NCBI GenBank assembly: GCA_902772605.1
Contig: CACYBG010000201.1
Location: 1 to 14,399, forward strand
Direction: 5' to 3'
DNA: 14,399 bases
Source of the DNA: an uncultured Spirochaetaceae bacterium
GTDB lineage: Bacteria > Spirochaetota > Spirochaetia > Treponematales > Treponemataceae
A program made the translations under genes and the position numbers. Below are positions 1 to 6,818 of this stretch, piece after piece; positions within the stretch are counted from its first letter, which is position 1, and each line of letters begins with the position of its first letter. The notes beneath the pieces are model-generated. The model saw nothing but the letters and a program-made list of their open reading frames with translations. It was not told where the DNA came from and made no database searches.

Positions 1-1
1 A

Positions 2-1621
2 CACCCCCTTGGGGAAAGTTCTTCGTCACAGTCCAGGGCATCCTATGAACCTTCTTCCGTTCAGGCTCCAGCCGTCGAGAAAAAGGTCGAGATTCCCGTT
101 GAGACTCATGAAACTGAAGAGGTCGAGGAACATCAGGATACGTCAAGTGCTGTTCCTGCCACTACGGCAAACGTTCAGCAGGCAAAAAAGACGGTTTCTC
201 CTGCACATGCAGCTCAGACGGGTTCCATACTCCGCGTAGACTCAAAGCGTGTAGACAACCTCATGAACCTGGTTTCCGAGACCGTCATCACGAAGGCCGT
301 ATTCAACCAGACCGGACTCCAGTTTGCGGATTTGCAGCTGAAGCTCCAGAACCTCAATGCAATCTACAAGGAAAAGCAGCGTCATGTCCTTGAAACCATA
401 CCCAAGCTCCTTGAAGAGGTTCAGAACGGTGCGTCTTCAAAGGAAATCAGGCAGTCGGTGAACGAAGAGGTCGGCAGCCTTACAGGTTGGTTCGACGGAT
501 TTGAAAATGAATTCAAGACCACTGCAAGCAAATTCCGTTCGTCAACGCAGAACCTTGGACGCATTGCATCCGAGCTTCAGGAAGGCGTCATGAAGATTCG
601 AATGGTCCCGATCGGAACCATCTTCAACCGTTTCCCGCGCGTTGTCCGTGACTTGAGCCGTGACCTTGGACGCAAGGTTGAACTGATTATAGAAGGTGAA
701 GAGACGGAACTCGACAAGACCGTCGTTGACGACCTCCTTGATCCGATCATGCACTGCGTACGTAATTCTGTCGACCACGGAATCGAAACTCCGGATGTAC
801 GACGCAAGATGGGTAAGGATGAAACCGGAAAGCTCATACTCAAGGCTTCGAACGAAGGAAACATGATTGTCATCGACATAATCGATGACGGTCAGGGAAT
901 AGAAGTCGAAAAGGTCCGCGCAAAGGCCATAAAGAAGGGGCTCATCAGTCCGAACAAGGTCCTCTCAAATCAGGAGGCATACAACCTCATATTCCTGCCT
1001 GGATTCTCTACCAGCGACAAGATAAGCAGCGTATCCGGACGTGGAGTAGGACTTGATGTAGTCAAGACCATGGTTGAAAAGCTCAAGGGAACGATTACCG
1101 TTACCAGTGAAGCGAACAAGGGTTCAAAGTTCAGCATCAGGCTGCCGTTGACGCTTGCCATCATCCAGGGACTCCTTATCCGCGTGGGCAAAGAGGTTTA
1201 CTCTATTCCTATCGCAAACGTCATTGAAAGTCAGCGCGTAAAGCGCGACAGCATAAATACCATCGACAACTACGAGGTTCTTAATGTCCGCAACGAGGTC
1301 ATTTCGATCCTCCGCCTGAGCCGTCTGTTCAATATCCATAACTCCGACCAAAGTGAATACTGCTTCATAGTAATAGTCGGTTCTCAGGAAAAGAAGATTG
1401 GCGTAATGGTTGACGCACTGGTTGGTGAAGAGGACGTGGTAATCAAGCCTTTGAGGGACCAGTTTACCACTTCACCTGGAATTGCCGGTGCATCAATCCT
1501 TGGAGACGGTTCTGTTTCCTTGATTATCGATGTAAGCCAGCTTTTGGAATTGGGCGTAAAACAGGAAATAAGCGCACAACAGACTCGCGAAGAAGAAGCT
1601 ATTAGAAACGCAAGAGGGTAG
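2..1621 (+). CDS. cheA: Chemotaxis histidine kinase CheA (5' end missing)
   Basis: CheA autophosphorylates on a histidine using ATP and passes the phosphate to CheY, under control of chemoreceptors and CheW. The frame is open from the window edge, giving 539 visible residues; the ATG at 263 lies inside the dimerization domain and is not the start. Visible in order: a Pro/Glu/Val-rich linker (nt 2-225), the P3 dimerization domain (about 235-640), the P4 kinase domain with N box HCVRNSVDHGIE (752-787), G1 DDGQGI (884-901), F box FLPGFS (992-1009) and G2 GRGVGLD (1037-1057), and a CheW-like P5 domain (about 1140-1600). The P1 histidine domain and any P2 domain lie upstream. P3 is about 60 residues longer than I recall for E. 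coli CheA. The stop is 3 bases before cheW, so the two are surely cotranscribed. The family assignment is certain. Confidence 0.97.
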   Translation, partial: HPLGESSSSQSRASYEPSSVQAPAVEKKVEIPVETHETEEVEEHQDTSSAVPATTANVQQAKKTVSPAHAAQTGSILRVDSKRVDNLMNLVSETVITKAVFNQTGLQFADLQLKLQNLNAIYKEKQRHVLETIPKLLEEVQNGASSKEIRQSVNEEVGSLTGWFDGFENEFKTTASKFRSSTQNLGRIASELQEGVMKIRMVPIGTIFNRFPRVVRDLSRDLGRKVELIIEGEETELDKTVVDDLLDPIMHCVRNSVDHGIETPDVRRKMGKDETGKLILKASNEGNMIVIDIIDDGQGIEVEKVRAKAIKKGLISPNKVLSNQEAYNLIFLPGFSTSDKISSVSGRGVGLDVVKTMVEKLKGTITVTSEANKGSKFSIRLPLTLAIIQGLLIRVGKEVYSIPIANVIESQRVKRDSINTIDNYEVLNVRNEVISILRLSRLFNIHNSDQSEYCFIVIVGSQEKKIGVMVDALVGEEDVVIKPLRDQFTTSPGIAGASILGDGSVSLIIDVSQLLELGVKQEISAQQTREEEAIRNARG

Positions 1622-1624
1622 GAT

Positions 1625-3058
1625 ATGGCGACTATTCAGGAAAGATTAAATATTCTTGCAAGTACAACTCAGGTTGCGGAAGACAGCAGTGCGCTTACTC
1701 AGGATGATCTTGAGGAAGAAAAGAGGAAGTCGAGCGTAATCGACTATAAGATGGTTACTTTTTCACTTGCTGGAAAGGATTATGCCATCGACATCATGAA
1801 GGTAAAGGAAATAGCCAAGGCCGGACACTTTACCTATGTTCCGAACACCCTTCCGTTCGTTCTGGGAGTGCATAACCTCCGCGGTGAAATCATTTCGATC
1901 ATCGACCTGAGGAAGTTCTTCAACATACAGGTTCCGGACCGTGCCGATGATGCAATGGAAAACATGCTCATCGTCATTGTCGGTGAACAGACTTTCGGTG
2001 TCGTTGTCGATGGAATCGATAAGGTCGTCGGAATTCAGAAGAGCACGATTCAGCCTCCGCATCCGCTTTTCGGAGACATCAACATAAAGTACATCTCGGG
2101 TGTTGTAGAGGCTCAAAAAAGGTTGTATATTCTTCTTGATATTGATAAGATTTTCGGAGTCAAGTCCGTCGAGGAAGAAAAGGAACTCGCAGAGACTGCC
2201 AAGAATCAGATCATGCATCGTCAGGCTGTTGCAGCTGAACTTGTCGCTGAAAAGACGGAAATGAAGTCATCTGCAAAGTCCGAGATAAATGCAGCGGAAG
2301 TTGCACAGAAGACTGAGGAAGTCGACTTGAATTTCATTTCGGATTCGCTTCAGTCGCTCAAGAAGTTTACCATAAGTCCTGTAACCGAGGAATGGGCCAA
2401 GAAGCGTTATTTGGAATGGAAAAACGAAAGGGGTGCCGACAATACTCAGCTTAGCGGAGATGCCGATGCAGAAGCCTTCCTGAAGCCGTTCTATTCACGC
2501 TGCAATCAGACCTGGTGGACTGATGAATATGCAAAGGAAGTCATGAAGGTGCTTCCGGACAACAGTGCAAAGACTGTTGTCGTATGGAATCCTGGATGCG
2601 GAAAGGGACATGAATCATATTCCCTTGCATGCGTCCTTAAAAAGAGATATCCGTCCGCAAGGATTAAGATATACGCGCACGATATCGACCTGTTGAGTGT
2701 GTCCAACGCCCCGCTTATGGTTGTAAACGACCAGGCAAGCATGGGATGGTACAGGCCATACTTGATAAGGAACGTGAGCGGCGACTATGTTTTCAGTCAG
2801 GAAATCAAGGACATGATAATGTTCGAGTATCATGACTGCGTACATACGAACAGCCTTCCACCGATTGATATTGTATTCGCACGTGATATAATATCATTCT
2901 TGCCGGAGCAGTCTCAGAGGACCATAATCGAGGACTTTGAGGAAAAGGTTAAGGGCAACGGCATGATAATCGTTGGCGATAACGAAAACATTTCACTGTC
3001 GGGCTGGTCGAAAAAGACTGTTGGAAGCATTGGATTTTATTCAAAGGATAGTCGCTAA
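1625..3058 (+). CDS. cheW: CheW coupling protein fused to a CheR-like domain
   Basis: The protein has 477 residues, far more than the 150-170 of ordinary CheW. Residues about 38-180 form the CheW SH3-like coupling domain that joins CheA to receptors (conserved VLGVHNLRGEIISIIDLR at 79-96). A charged Ala/Glu/Lys-rich linker (about 182-235) leads to a CheR-like methyltransferase fold (about 245-470): WNPGCGKGHESYS (321-333) sits where CheR has its SAM loop, AHDID (351-355) matches its acidic strand end, and IVFARDIISFL (416-426) matches the CRNV region. The usual N-terminal helical subdomain of CheR is short or missing and several SAM-loop residues differ, so methyltransferase activity is doubtful. 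The ATG follows a GAGGGTAGGA ribosome site that overlaps the end of cheA. From memory, Treponema denticola has the same CheW/CheR-like fusion, where it was described as an array component. Confidence 0.93.
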   Translation: MATIQERLNILASTTQVAEDSSALTQDDLEEEKRKSSVIDYKMVTFSLAGKDYAIDIMKVKEIAKAGHFTYVPNTLPFVLGVHNLRGEIISIIDLRKFFNIQVPDRADDAMENMLIVIVGEQTFGVVVDGIDKVVGIQKSTIQPPHPLFGDINIKYISGVVEAQKRLYILLDIDKIFGVKSVEEEKELAETAKNQIMHRQAVAAELVAEKTEMKSSAKSEINAAEVAQKTEEVDLNFISDSLQSLKKFTISPVTEEWAKKRYLEWKNERGADNTQLSGDADAEAFLKPFYSRCNQTWWTDEYAKEVMKVLPDNSAKTVVVWNPGCGKGHESYSLACVLKKRYPSARIKIYAHDIDLLSVSNAPLMVVNDQASMGWYRPYLIRNVSGDYVFSQEIKDMIMFEYHDCVHTNSLPPIDIVFARDIISFLPEQSQRTIIEDFEEKVKGNGMIIVGDNENISLSGWSKKTVGSIGFYSKDSR

Positions 3059-3118
3059 GACTGTCCGGATAACAAAATAAAGGAAAATTTGTTTCCTAAT
3101 ATAAAAAGGGGGAAACCG

Positions 3119-3601
3119 ATGAGAGTTGAATACATTAACCCATTCGTTGAAACATCATACAGGGTTTTGAAAGAAGTTCTTGGTGGTGCAGAAGTAAAAA
3201 GAGGTGACTTGTATCTTAAATCTACAGCCATGCCTGTGATGGGTGTAGCCGCATTGGTTGGATTGGCCGGAGACGTTGAAGGACGTGTTCTTTTTGACAT
3301 GACCTATGAAACGGCTCTCAATATTGCTTCAAAGATGAATGATGAAGATCTTCCGTCTTTTGATGATTTGGCAAAGGCAACAATCAGCGAGTTGGCCAAC
3401 CTGATAACCGCTCAGGCTGTAACCAAGCTGCATGAACTTGGATTTAAATTTGACCTTACTCCTCCAGCACTTTTTGCCGGCGAGAATATGGAAATTGCTG
3501 CTCTTGGTGGTGGAGAGGAAAGCGTCGAAGCTCTTATTGTTCCGTTGATTACGGAATATGGTAAAATTGAAGTTAACGTTGCAATTCGTGAACGTCAGTA
3601 G
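3119..3601 (+). CDS. cheX: CheY-P phosphatase CheX
   Basis: CheX dephosphorylates CheY-P and so ends the signal to the flagellar motor; spirochetes use it in place of CheZ. The protein has 160 residues, normal for the family. The signature ExxN of CheX/CheC phosphatases is present as SELANLITAQA, with E91 and N94 as the expected catalytic pair. The start is ATG 3119, preceded by AAAAAGGGGG at the right distance; an in-frame TTG at 3089 is possible but has no such site and would add ten residues. It lies 60 bases after cheW and 17 before cheY. A small hairpin (arms 3081-3086 and 3092-3097) precedes the ribosome site and may tune translation; that is inference. Confidence 0.93.
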   Translation: MRVEYINPFVETSYRVLKEVLGGAEVKRGDLYLKSTAMPVMGVAALVGLAGDVEGRVLFDMTYETALNIASKMNDEDLPSFDDLAKATISELANLITAQAVTKLHELGFKFDLTPPALFAGENMEIAALGGGEESVEALIVPLITEYGKIEVNVAIRERQ

Positions 3602-3618
3602 ATAAGGGGTATATAGTT

Positions 3619-4053
3619 ATGAAGACAAAACAGGATTTTCCTTCAGTAAACGAGCGTCCACCTGAGGGACTTAAAGAGGATGGAACAAAGTTTCGTGTGC
3701 TTGTTGTTGACGATTCTGCGTTCGTAGCGAAACAGCTTACACAGATTTTGAGTAGCGACGGATATGAAATAGTTGCTACTGCAGCTGATGGAAAGGAAGG
3801 TGTCGATAAGTATAAAGAACTTTGCCCGAATGTTGATATCGTCACAATGGATATTACCATGCCACGTATGGACGGAATCACAGCCCTTGAGCAGATTATG
3901 GCTTTTGACAAGAATGCAAAGGTCGTCATGGTTTCTGCCTTGGGAAAAGAGGAGCTTGTCAAAAAGTCCCTTATGGCCGGTGCAAAGAACTATATCGTAA
4001 AGCCTTTGGATCGCAAGAAGGTACTTGAGCGTATCTCAGCCTCCCTGAAATAG
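3619..4053 (+). CDS. cheY: Chemotaxis response regulator CheY
   Basis: CheY is the single-domain receiver that carries phosphate from CheA to the flagellar switch. It has 144 residues. Receiver residues are all visible: acidic pair D31/D32 (VVDDSAF), phosphoacceptor D78 (VTMDITMPRMDG), S106 in the usual Ser/Thr position (MVSALGK) and K128 (VKPLD). The ATG at 3619 follows AAGGGG with suitable spacing. About 24 polar residues precede the first strand; E. coli CheY (129 residues) lacks such an extension. In-frame starts inside the extension are not apparent, so I keep it. It is the last gene of the che operon; its stop is 10 bases before a large inverted repeat. CheX next door is its likely phosphatase. 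Confidence 0.96.
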   Translation: MKTKQDFPSVNERPPEGLKEDGTKFRVLVVDDSAFVAKQLTQILSSDGYEIVATAADGKEGVDKYKELCPNVDIVTMDITMPRMDGITALEQIMAFDKNAKVVMVSALGKEELVKKSLMAGAKNYIVKPLDRKKVLERISASLK

Positions 4054-4063
4054 TCTTTATCGG

Positions 4064-4167
4064 GCTGTCCGACAGGTGTGCGTATGGTCATTGTCTTCTG
4101 ATGGCCGTGCGCAGTGAACGTGTCGTTTCCATCGATTCGAATCGGCCTGTGACGCATATCGGACAGC
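4064..4167. repeat. Nested inverted repeat (about 104 nt) behind cheY
   Basis: Perfect 9-base outer arms GCTGTCCGA (4064-4072) and TCGGACAGC (4159-4167) enclose, after a four-base bulge, second arms TGTGCGT (4077-4083) and ACGCATA (4152-4158) that pair fully with one G-U. Further in are GGCCG (4103-4107) with CGGCC (4143-4147) and a palindrome CGATTCGAATCG (4133-4144) that partly competes with it. No T run follows on either strand, so this is not a standard intrinsic terminator. It could be a structured 3' UTR, a small RNA, a Rho-related or processing hairpin, or a short mobile-type repeat. I cannot choose from one copy. Confidence 0.5.
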
Positions 4168-4679
4168 TTCGTGGAGAGAGGGGATGCTTTGCTTTCCATC
4201 TGTTTGAAAAAGTTTTGAGGACTTCTGGGTTGGTTTGCCAGTTGTTCCTTGATGCGCTGGGCATTGGGTGTGCATGTCTGCAGTGTTTTTCTGACTATTG
4301 TTCGGCATGTTCTTCAATGGACCTGTCGGGCTTTTGGGTGGCTGAAATCATCATTTACATCTTAATTTTTCTCGTTTTTTTTAGGTTGTGTGAGTCCATG
4401 GGTTTTGTACAGCCTTGTTTCTGTTCATGAGGATGGTTTAATGCCATGTTCTTCAGCTTGAACTGATACCTGACAGGGACGAAGCTAAGGAAACTCAGAA
4501 TATCCGAAAGCGTTTCATATATCCTTCGTATACGCATTCGTGTTTACTTGAGCGCATGAATCCGGCTGCAATGCCTCAGGGGACTTTCATGCAGCGTTCT
4601 TATGCGTTTGGACCGTTGGTTTTCCGACTGTCATAAAATCCTGCTTCAATCGAATCCGTTGATTTTTACATCGCTGAAT
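4168..4679. other. Stretch without a recognisable gene
   Basis: About 510 bases between the inverted repeat behind cheY and the terminator of the minus-strand yegP-like gene. Open frames here are short (60-109 codons), have odd compositions rich in Cys, His or Gln, and lack convincing ribosome sites and similarity to anything I know. Visible structure is limited: a T-rich run at about 4366-4382 and a 7-base inverted repeat GCATGAA / TTCATGC around 4553-4593. It may be a decayed gene or a long 3' region. Confidence 0.5.
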
Positions 4680-4713
4680 AAAAAAAACGACTATCCGTTT
4701 GGATAGCCGTCTT
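4680..4713 (-). terminator. Intrinsic terminator of the yegP-like gene
   Basis: On the minus strand ACGGCTATCC (4710-4701) pairs with GGATAGTCGT (4696-4687), ten pairs with one G-T, around an AAAC loop, followed by eight T (4687-4680). The T run exists only on the minus strand, so it serves the gene ending at 4814 about 100 bases upstream. It also marks the end of the gene-free stretch. Confidence 0.8.
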
Positions 4714-4813
4714 AATCCGTCGAATGATTCGGGCGTAGGATTGCATATCCCGTCGCTCGGCTTGAAACTCCTTTGCCAATTGTCGGTTTCAGGAATTCGT
4801 TGCGTACCGGATT

Positions 4814-5191
4814 TCAGTCCAGGGTTTCGTCGATGACCTTCGTATCATCCGTGGCGTTCTTCTTTATTGATGAGATTCCGTTCTTCACGCCCTGCATGTC
4901 CTTGTATCCTTCGCCGCTTGCAATGATCTGTCCGTTGCCAGCCTTGAGCCTGAACCTGAATTCACCCTTCTTGTCCTTGTAGATTTCATACTTCGGGCAT
5001 TTTTCAACCTTGTATCCGTCTTTTGTCTGGTCCTCAATTTCTGAACCGGAATTCCTGATTACGCTGGCGATACCGTTCTTTGCAGACGACTTAGACTGGT
5101 AAACCTGGGATGTGGCGATAATCTCTCCATTCCCGGCGAGCAGATTGAACATGATGCCTGACTTGGCCTTTTTAATCACGAATTTTCCCAT
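4814..5191 (-). CDS. yegP: YegP family protein with two DUF1508 repeats
   Basis: A 125-residue soluble protein made of two DUF1508 repeats. The repeat core is seen twice: FNLLAGNGEIIATSQVYQS (15-33) followed by AKNGIASV (37-44), and FRLKAGNGQIIASGEGY (80-96) followed by VKNGISSI (102-109). This two-repeat form matches E. coli YegP in plan. The molecular role of the family is not settled and I do not assign one. The ATG at 5191 has GAGGTG upstream on the minus strand. It stands alone, transcribed opposite to both neighbours, with a promoter at 5299-5327 and a terminator at 4680-4713. The C-terminus is a short acidic tail. Confidence 0.9.
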   Translation of the reverse strand: MGKFVIKKAKSGIMFNLLAGNGEIIATSQVYQSKSSAKNGIASVIRNSGSEIEDQTKDGYKVEKCPKYEIYKDKKGEFRFRLKAGNGQIIASGEGYKDMQGVKNGISSIKKNATDDTKVIDETLD

Positions 5192-5298
5192 ACACTACAC
5201 CTCTGAGTATTCAAGAACCAATGATTCTTTTGTTAGATTTTTTACAGCCGTTCGATACTGCAAAAGAAAGCCCGAAAATCAAGGCTTCCATAATGAAA

Positions 5299-5327
5299 AT
5301 TATAAGTCACAAATTCGCATTTTGCAA
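5299..5327 (-). promoter_or_regulatory. Sigma-70-type promoter for the yegP-like gene
   Basis: On the minus strand TTGCAA (5327-5322) and TATAAT (5304-5299) are separated by exactly 17 bases. The predicted transcript start near 5292 gives a leader of about 100 bases before the ATG at 5191. The leader holds only short hairpins (AAGCC/GGCTT, AAGAA/TTCTT). Confidence 0.65.
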
Positions 5328-5407
5328 GGAAATAAATGTCTTTCCGGCTTGTCCTGCGTTCAACTTGCGCAATTTTTTTCAGTCGGGCGATTTTTTATCA
5401 TCTTTAA

Positions 5408-5456
5408 GGACCGATGTTCCTTATGAAATGTGTTGTTTGCTCATGCAGATCGGTCC
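5408..5456. repeat. Inverted repeat, 8-base arms, upstream of plsC
   Basis: GGACCGAT (5408-5415) and ATCGGTCC (5449-5456) are perfect inverted arms 33 bases apart in the gap between the divergent yegP-like gene and plsC. It could be an operator or a stem in an upstream transcript; arms of this length can also occur by chance. Confidence 0.3.
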
Positions 5457-5510
5457 CCCTTTCAAACAAAAGGTTTCATGCTGAGACCCTGAATCCCCTG
5501 TCCTTTGGTA

Positions 5511-5539
5511 TGGACTTTTGATTTTCACTCGTTTATAAT
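5511..5539 (+). promoter_or_regulatory. Candidate promoter of plsC, leaderless start
   Basis: TGGACT (5511-5516, four of six matches to TTGACA) and a perfect TATAAT (5534-5539) lie 17 bases apart. The expected transcript start is at 5546-5548, which is the ATG at 5547. No purine-rich ribosome site precedes that ATG, which fits a leaderless message. This is inference from spacing alone. Confidence 0.45.
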
Positions 5540-5546
5540 TGTAGGC

Positions 5547-6305
5547 ATGTTTACTTTCATTACGCTTGCGTGCCTTTTGGGCATGCTGATTTTTCCGACG
5601 CTCATGCTGGTCTTTTCGTATCCTGTCAGCCGAAAACTGTCCCTGTTCTGGTCGAATTACATAACCACCAGGTGCGCCAGGCTTTTTTTCGTCATAATGA
5701 AGCAGTACCGCGGATTCCGTTTCCTTGGAGATGAAGGGTCCAAGTCCTCTCTTCCTGAAAAATTCATGGTCATTTCAAATCATCAGAGCCTGATAGACAT
5801 AGTGGTCTACCTCTATTATTTTGCCGGAAGGGAAGTGCGTTTCGTTGCAAAGGATACTCTCGGAAGCGCTCCGATGGTCGGAAAGATGCTCCGTTCGCAG
5901 GGACACTGCCTCATACCCAGGAAGGGAAGCCCTGCCGTTGCAATGAGGAGGCTCAGGAATTTCGGACTCAGGGCGGTCGAAAGGAATCAGATTCCCGTAA
6001 TTTTCCCTGAGGGTACGAGAAGCCGTGACGGAAACCTTGGACAGTTCTATTCAGCAGGATTCAGGCGTCTGGTTGAAAATGCAAGGGTTCCCGTTGCCGT
6101 GTGCGCATTGGACGGAGGCTACAGGCTTTCAAACATAAAGGACCTTTTCAGAAACCTGAAGAAAGGCGCGTACAGGGTCAAGGTCCTGAAGGTCTATGAT
6201 GCACCGGAAAACAAGGACGCCGAAAAGAAGATATTGGATGAGGGCAGGGAGTTGATTCAAAATCAGCTTGAAGAGTGGAGGAATTCCGCTGTCGGCTCGA
6301 TTTAA
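5547..6305 (+). CDS. plsC: 1-acyl-sn-glycerol-3-phosphate acyltransferase (PlsC family)
   Basis: PlsC enzymes add the second acyl chain to lysophosphatidic acid to make phosphatidic acid for membrane lipids. The 252-residue protein has a hydrophobic N-terminus (about residues 1-26), the catalytic HX4D motif NHQSLID (78-84), and the glycerol-phosphate binding block FPEGTRSR (153-160), followed by a typical VPVAVCALDG strand (181-190). The family also includes acyltransferases for other lysolipids, so the exact substrate is not fixed. I chose ATG 5547; a TTG at 5505 adds 14 residues but has no ribosome site and sits inside the apparent promoter, and an ATG at 5583 would cut into the hydrophobic segment. 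The next gene has its own promoter 14 bases after the stop. Confidence 0.9.
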   Translation: MFTFITLACLLGMLIFPTLMLVFSYPVSRKLSLFWSNYITTRCARLFFVIMKQYRGFRFLGDEGSKSSLPEKFMVISNHQSLIDIVVYLYYFAGREVRFVAKDTLGSAPMVGKMLRSQGHCLIPRKGSPAVAMRRLRNFGLRAVERNQIPVIFPEGTRSRDGNLGQFYSAGFRRLVENARVPVAVCALDGGYRLSNIKDLFRNLKKGAYRVKVLKVYDAPENKDAEKKILDEGRELIQNQLEEWRNSAVGSI

Positions 6306-6318
6306 GGAGCTTTCTCCC

Positions 6319-6348
6319 TTGACAATAATTGATAAAATTGTGTAAAAT
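6319..6348 (+). promoter_or_regulatory. Strong promoter for the 58-residue cysteine-motif protein
   Basis: A perfect TTGACA (6319-6324) and TAAAAT (6343-6348) with an 18-base spacer. The expected start is near 6355, about 26 bases before the ATG at 6381. A second TATACT (6352-6357) lies too far from this -35 box to be its partner. Confidence 0.75.
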
Positions 6349-6380
6349 CGGTATACTAAATTTAGCAATGGAGGAATATC

Positions 6381-6557
6381 ATGGCTGGAACCAGTAAGAA
6401 CTCTCGTACAACTGTTGCGACTCAGAAATTTTTCTGCCCGGATTGTGGTGGTGAAATCATCATGAAGACAATGTTCGAAAAGGGCAGACTCAGAAACCTG
6501 GCAGAGTGCCAGAAGTGTAAGCGTGTCGAGAGACGTCCAAAAGACTTCAACAAATAA
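6381..6557 (+). CDS. Small four-cysteine (zinc-ribbon-like) protein, 58 aa
   Basis: A short gene with every expression signal: a strong promoter, GGAGG six bases before the ATG, and a large hairpin terminator behind it. The product is basic and carries two CxxC knuckles, CPDC (19-22) and CQKC (43-46), spaced as in a zinc ribbon, with many Lys and Arg in the second half (KCKRVERRPKDF). Size and cysteine layout recall ribosomal protein L33 or other small RNA-binding ribbons, but the sequence between the knuckles does not look like L33 to me. I give no function. Codon use matches the neighbours. It is a one-gene unit between plsC and rpsT, and its position next to rpsT may hint at a translation role; that is inference. 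Confidence 0.85.
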   Translation: MAGTSKNSRTTVATQKFFCPDCGGEIIMKTMFEKGRLRNLAECQKCKRVERRPKDFNK

Positions 6558-6619
6558 GGAGCCTTGGATTTTTACAGATTCTAATTTCTGTATAAAACTC
6601 TTTCTTGAATAAAGTAAAG

Positions 6620-6668
6620 AAAAAAGGCTTCCCAAAATACCTTTTGGGTTGGAAAGGAGGTCTTTTTT
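6620..6668 (+). terminator. Intrinsic terminator, possibly bidirectional
   Basis: A-tract plus GGCTTCC (6620-6632) pairs along all 13 bases, with two G-T pairs, to GGAGGTC plus six T (6656-6668). Inside, CCCAAAA (6631-6637) and TTTTGGG (6642-6648) offer an alternative inner stem around TACC. A runs on the left and T runs on the right make it symmetric. It closes the 58-residue gene and insulates the rpsT promoter. Confidence 0.78.
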
Positions 6669-6759
6669 ATTTTAAATCGGTTTGACTGTTTTTCGGTCCG
6701 TCGGAATCCCTCTGGTTCGTGGACTGTCCTAATTGCAGGATATATAAACAGTTATATAC

Positions 6760-6788
6760 TTGACTATTATTTTTTCATTCTATAGAAT
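6760..6788 (+). promoter_or_regulatory. Promoter of the rpsT-hup-lnt unit
   Basis: TTGACT (6760-6765) and TAGAAT (6783-6788) with a 17-base spacer, giving a start near 6795 and a leader of about 24 bases before the rpsT TTG. The preceding sequence is AT-rich, as expected for a ribosomal protein promoter. TATAGA (6781) is a poorer alternative because the spacer would be 15. Confidence 0.65.
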
Positions 6789-6818
6789 GAACCGCATATC
6801 CATTTTGGGGGTAATACT

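Noticed and set aside
263..271. ATG at 263 as the start of cheA
   Set aside because: The frame is open upstream to the window edge and the P3 domain begins before this codon (LRVDSKRVDNL).
4101..4430. 109-codon plus-strand ORF after cheY
   Set aside because: Odd Cys- and Phe-rich composition, no ribosome site, overlaps the inverted repeat, and no family resemblance.
4057..4537. Two minus-strand ORFs of 86 and 60 codons, considered as a broken gene
   Set aside because: They lie in different frames, have no shared theme and the compositions (His, Gln, Lys-rich) look like noncoding DNA; no transposase or other motif is seen.
6575..6596. Hairpin TACAGA / TCTGTA after the 58-residue gene as its terminator
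   Set aside because: Six weak pairs and no T run; the larger hairpin at 6620-6668 is the better terminator.
6669..6759. Possible tRNA or riboswitch between the terminator and the rpsT promoter
   Set aside because: A GGTTCG-like string occurs but no cloverleaf arms or riboswitch core could be built around it.
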